A DNA stretch of 18,943 bases. It comes from Pseudomonadota bacterium. Lineage in GTDB: Bacteria; Myxococcota; Polyangia; Polyangiales; Polyangiaceae. Location of the stretch: the NCBI GenBank assembly GCA_023419055.1, contig JAEZYO010000171.1, positions 1 through 18,943 on the forward strand, written 5' to 3'. This document shows, in pieces, positions 17,157-18,943 of this stretch; position 1 is the first letter of the stretch; every line of letters begins with the position of its first letter. The notes below the pieces were generated by a model. The model ran no database searches. It was not told the DNA's origin and saw nothing but the letters and a program-made list of their open reading frames with translations. The position numbers and the translations under genes are program-made.

Positions 17157-17185
17157 CGGATACTGCGCAGCTGTTCAGATGTCAA
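17157..17185 (-). promoter_or_regulatory. Candidate sigma-70-type promoter of recA
   Basis: On the minus strand a perfect TTGACA (17185-17180) is followed after exactly 17 bases by TATCCG (17162-17157), a partial -10. Transcription would start near 17150 and leave a leader of about 74 bases before recA. No E. coli-type LexA box (CTGT-N8-ACAG) is visible; the spacer contains CTGAACAGCTG, only vaguely similar. Confidence 0.5.
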
Positions 17186-17243
17186 CCTTCGCGCCGTCCG
17201 CTCGGACAGGGAATGTCTACCCTTCGTCGCCCCTGGCCGAAAG

Positions 17244-17738
17244 CTACTCGCTGCACTCCGGCAGGGTCTCGTCCACCGCCGTCAGCACCTTGTCCGCATC
17301 CGTACAGGAGGAGGGCCCTTCGGGTTTCGCCCCCTGGCCGAGCCAGCCGAGCAACGTCGACTTCTGCTCGCACGTGAGCGGCTCGACCGGCGGCATCAGA
17401 GCTGCCGGGCGAAGAGGCATGAAGCCCGAGCTTACCGCCGTCTGCATCACCTCCCAGATCTGCTTCTCCGACGAGTAGTACGGCGCCTGCGTGTCCTCGT
17501 AGGCGACGAGCGGAAACGGCGCGCTGTTCATCGGCGGGTCCGTGTGACAACGCTGGCAGACTTGCTCGAGCACCGCCGAAGCCTGGCACCAGGTGACCGT
17601 GCCCGGGTCCACTCCGCCGGCATCCTCCGGCATCGCCCCGGAGTCGTACTCGGGGATCGGGTCGCCCTCGCGCTCGAGATCAGCCTCGTGATCGGCGCAA
17701 GCCGTGAGAGCGAAGGTCAGAACAGCGACGAACCGCAT
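17244..17738 (-). CDS. Lipoprotein with one c-type haem motif
   Basis: The 164-residue product has a short lipoprotein signal ending LTAC (Cys14), followed by an Asp/Glu/Pro-rich stretch, then WCQASAVLEQVCQRCHTDPP with a CxxCH haem-attachment site at 61-65. Candidate distal Met ligands are Met70 and those in GFMPLRPAALMPP. The C-terminal LTCEQKSTLLGWLGQGA matches the last helix of small cytochrome c domains. Four further Cys (51, and three later ones) suggest disulfides. It should be a membrane-anchored periplasmic or outer-membrane electron carrier; the partner is unknown. The ATG at 17738 is used. An in-frame GTG at 17765 would give a longer signal with more basic residues and is a fair alternative; neither has a clear ribosome site. 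recA lies 167 bp downstream on the same strand but has its own promoter. Confidence 0.75.
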   Translation of the reverse strand: MRFVAVLTFALTACADHEADLEREGDPIPEYDSGAMPEDAGGVDPGTVTWCQASAVLEQVCQRCHTDPPMNSAPFPLVAYEDTQAPYYSSEKQIWEVMQTAVSSGFMPLRPAALMPPVEPLTCEQKSTLLGWLGQGAKPEGPSSCTDADKVLTAVDETLPECSE

Positions 17739-17788
17739 TCGACCAAGATACCGTCTCGCTCCCACGAGTTCAGCTACGACGAGGAAGA

Positions 17789-17812
17789 GGTGCGCTCGAA
17801 ATCGAGCGCACC
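17789..17812 (-). terminator. Strong hairpin downstream of the Gly-rich lipoprotein gene
   Basis: GGTGCGCTCGA and TCGAGCGCACC form a perfect inverted repeat (realistically a 10-bp stem with an AAAT/ATTT loop). It starts 24 bases after the stop at 17837 and is followed on the minus strand by the pyrimidine run TCTTCCTC, a weak version of a T-tail. It also sits about 50 bases before the haem lipoprotein gene and would insulate it. Confidence 0.7.
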
Positions 17813-17836
17813 CTGTCGAGGGACGAGGCTTTTCGC

Positions 17837-18478
17837 TCAGCCACAGGGGCCGCTTGCCGTCTCGGCCGCGTGCTCGCAGTGAGCATCATTGTTCGCCATG
17901 CTTGCGTGATTCTTCCGACAGCCGACGCTGTCGGAACCGCCCTGGAACTCGTCCGTCCCGAGCGGCCAACTCGACGTCTTGCACGTCGTCTGACAATCCG
18001 CCTCACTGTCGTACGTGTTCGCGGCGTGGTTCTCGCAGTGACTCCAGTAGTCGGCGCAGTAGGTGTCGCACCACATGTCCTTCTGAGACGCGCCGCCGGA
18101 GCCGCCGCCGCCACCGGCACCACCGCCGCTCGTGCCACCAGCTCCGTCACCGCCACTGCCGCCGCTCGTTCCGCCGGCTCCGCCACCGCCGCTGCCGCCG
18201 CTCGTTCCGCCGGTGCCCGCGGTGCCACCACTCGAGCCACCCGTGCCCGCCTTGCCGCCACTGCCCGCGGAGCCACCGCTCGATCCCCCGGAACCGCCGC
18301 TCGTGCCACCGCTACCAGCGCTGCCGCCCGAGCTTCCGCCGGTTCCGCCGGTCGTACCACCCGTGCTGGTGTCGCCCGTGTTCGCGTCGTCGCTACAGCC
18401 CTGCAAGGACGTGAGGGACACGACGCCCATCAGCCCCGTCGCCCAGACTAGTCGACTCTTTTGCATGCGCGGGAGCAT
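17837..18478 (-). CDS. Lipoprotein with Gly/Ser/Thr-rich stalk and 8-Cys C-terminal domain
   Basis: 213 residues: a lipoprotein signal (MLPRMQKSRL then hydrophobic core, lipobox LQGC with Cys28), a Gly/Ser/Thr low-complexity stalk (36-130), and a compact C-terminal domain (131-213) with eight Cys at 137, 141, 148, 162, 166, 187, 201 and 212. That domain also has the pattern HCENHAANTYDSEADC, DSVGCRKNHA and HCEHAAETASGPC; similar Cys/His-rich modules after Gly-rich stalks recur in myxobacterial lipoproteins. Function is unknown; even Cys spacing suggests four disulfides and an exposed domain held off the outer membrane (inference). The ATG at 18478 has a GGAG very close upstream; an ATG at 18466 (MQKSRL start) is equally plausible. 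The open frame upstream to 18724 is not part of the protein. Confidence 0.75.
   Translation of the reverse strand: MLPRMQKSRLVWATGLMGVVSLTSLQGCSDDANTGDTSTGGTTGGTGGSSGGSAGSGGTSGGSGGSSGGSAGSGGKAGTGGSSGGTAGTGGTSGGSGGGGAGGTSGGSGGDGAGGTSGGGAGGGGGSGGASQKDMWCDTYCADYWSHCENHAANTYDSEADCQTTCKTSSWPLGTDEFQGGSDSVGCRKNHASMANNDAHCEHAAETASGPCG
18089..18373 (-). repeat. Gly-rich low-complexity coding repeat
   Basis: This stretch encodes residues 36-130 of the lipoprotein, built from irregular copies of GGTSGGS, GGSSGGSAGS and GGSGG. On the plus strand it reads as a run of CCGCC and GCCACC. Such DNA is prone to slippage, so length may vary between strains. Confidence 0.85.
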
Positions 18479-18502
18479 CGTCTCCGTACGAGGGAGTGTC
18501 AA
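18474..18502 (-). promoter_or_regulatory. Possible promoter for a leaderless transcript of the Gly-rich lipoprotein
   Basis: A perfect TTGACA (18502-18497) is followed after 17 bases by GATGCT (18479-18474), a poor -10. Transcription would start at about 18466-18467, right on the alternative ATG at 18466. It is speculative because the -10 matches at only three of six positions. Confidence 0.2.
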
Positions 18503-18795
18503 CGCCGAGGCGTCCGTCGTCAGCATGAACTCTCGGACGACGGTGCTGATTCTTTCACACTTCATTGCCGAGCTCGCGTGACTCCCCATGACCGTATGAG
18601 GTGAAAACGAGCTGCATCGGCACGAAACCGGCTGTGCCTGATCCTGCGCTCCTCTCCGCACTCCACGCTGCTTTCCGCTGCAGCGAGCCAGGAGCGAAGC
18701 TCCACCGTCACGGAATTCCAGCACTGATTGGACCCGCTGATGAAGAGCGTTTCACCGAGTTGCACACGCGGGCCCGAGCCCGAGCTCGTGAAACC
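18479..18795. other. 317-bp intergenic region upstream of the Gly-rich lipoprotein
   Basis: No gene is supported. It holds an 8-bp inverted repeat, CCGTCGTC (18514-18521) with GACGACGG (18536-18543), around a 14-base loop, which could be an operator or leader structure. It also holds a small hairpin GGAGC-GAA-GCTCC (18691-18703) downstream of the CorC-like gene, without a T-tail. Confidence 0.55.
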
Positions 18796-18943
18796 TCAAG
18801 AAGCGCGGGCGGCTTCAGCGGTATTGTCGACGCGGCGGATCTCGATGCGCTCGGCGCGGCGCGGGCTCGATCGCAGAACGGTGAAGCGGTAGCCCTGCCA
18901 GTCGATGGTGTCTCCCGTGCGCGGTACGCGCCCGACCAGGTCG
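18796..18943 (-). CDS. C-terminal end of a CorC/HlyC-type transporter-associated protein (5' part off right edge)
   Basis: On the minus strand the frame starting at 18942 is open for 48 codons and ends in TGA at 18796. It reads DLVGRVPRTGDTIDWQGYRF followed by TVLRSSPRRAERIEIRRVDN and a short Ala-rich tail. The GR-P-x-GD-x-I-x-x-x-GYRF-x-V-x-x-x-x-x-RRAERI-x-I-x-R pattern is the end of the CorC_HlyC (transporter-associated) domain, which follows the DUF21 membrane and CBS domains in CNNM/CorC-type and haemolysin-like proteins. Those proteins are linked to divalent cation (Mg2+, Co2+) transport or resistance. Only this tail is visible, so presence of the membrane and CBS parts is inferred. The stop is 317 bases before the Gly-rich lipoprotein start. 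Confidence 0.8.
   Translation of the reverse strand, partial: DLVGRVPRTGDTIDWQGYRFTVLRSSPRRAERIEIRRVDNTAEAARAS

Noticed and set aside
18089..18373. Possible CRISPR array because of many short GC-rich repeats
   Set aside because: The repeats are irregular, have no unique spacers of constant length and encode the stalk of a lipoprotein.
18132..18581. Pro-rich plus-strand open frame of 149 codons
   Set aside because: It is the antisense reading of the Gly-rich stalk; Gly codons read as Pro/Ala on the other strand.

Overview
The window looks like chromosomal DNA from a myxobacterium, most likely of the Polyangium/Sorangium type (inference). The reasons are the very high G+C with strong third-position bias, a probable Ser/Thr-kinase N-terminus after a two-helix membrane hairpin, a MYXO-CTERM-like C-terminal anchor, Pro-rich and Gly-rich low-complexity envelope proteins, and a Cys-rich lipoprotein of a style common in that order. 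I see no insertion sequence, prophage, CRISPR array, tRNA or rRNA.

Layout, left to right. (1) 1-881, minus: 5' part of a membrane protein that appears to run into a Ser/Thr kinase domain off the left edge. (2) 968-3518, plus: the oxidative pentose phosphate genes gnd (short form) and zwf. (3) 3586-7378, plus: a secreted triple-LysM protein, a DUF58 protein and a BatA/von Willebrand A membrane protein, the last three reading frames joined by 4-base GTGA overlaps; a small lipoprotein follows at 7393-7962. (4) 7970-8878, minus: a Pro-rich, beta-barrel-like outer membrane protein. (5) 8956-9957, plus: a SurA/PpiC-type periplasmic prolyl isomerase, facing (6) 9959-12214, minus: a 751-residue fusion of a degenerate protein kinase, a membrane helix and two DsbA-like thioredoxin folds. 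(7) 12432-14272, plus: a MYXO-CTERM-like anchored protein and a beta-barrel protein, overlapping by ATGA and ending at a strong hairpin. (8) 14345-18943, minus: a SprT-like metallopeptidase, an AT-richer 707-bp gap, recA, a c-type-haem lipoprotein, a Gly-rich/Cys-rich lipoprotein, and the C-terminal end of a CorC/HlyC-type protein at the right edge.

How the genes relate. Zwf and Gnd are the two dehydrogenases of the oxidative pentose phosphate pathway; visible residues suggest Zwf can use NADP+ and the short Gnd prefers NAD+. Most other genes encode envelope proteins. The prolyl isomerase and the thioredoxin-fold fusion both point to periplasmic protein folding and end 1 bp apart. The item most worth following is that fusion: its kinase has lost the HRD and DFG residues, and its two thioredoxin folds have each lost a different half of the CxxC motif. 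Start sites were chosen by translation context and signal peptides; no database search or structure prediction was run.
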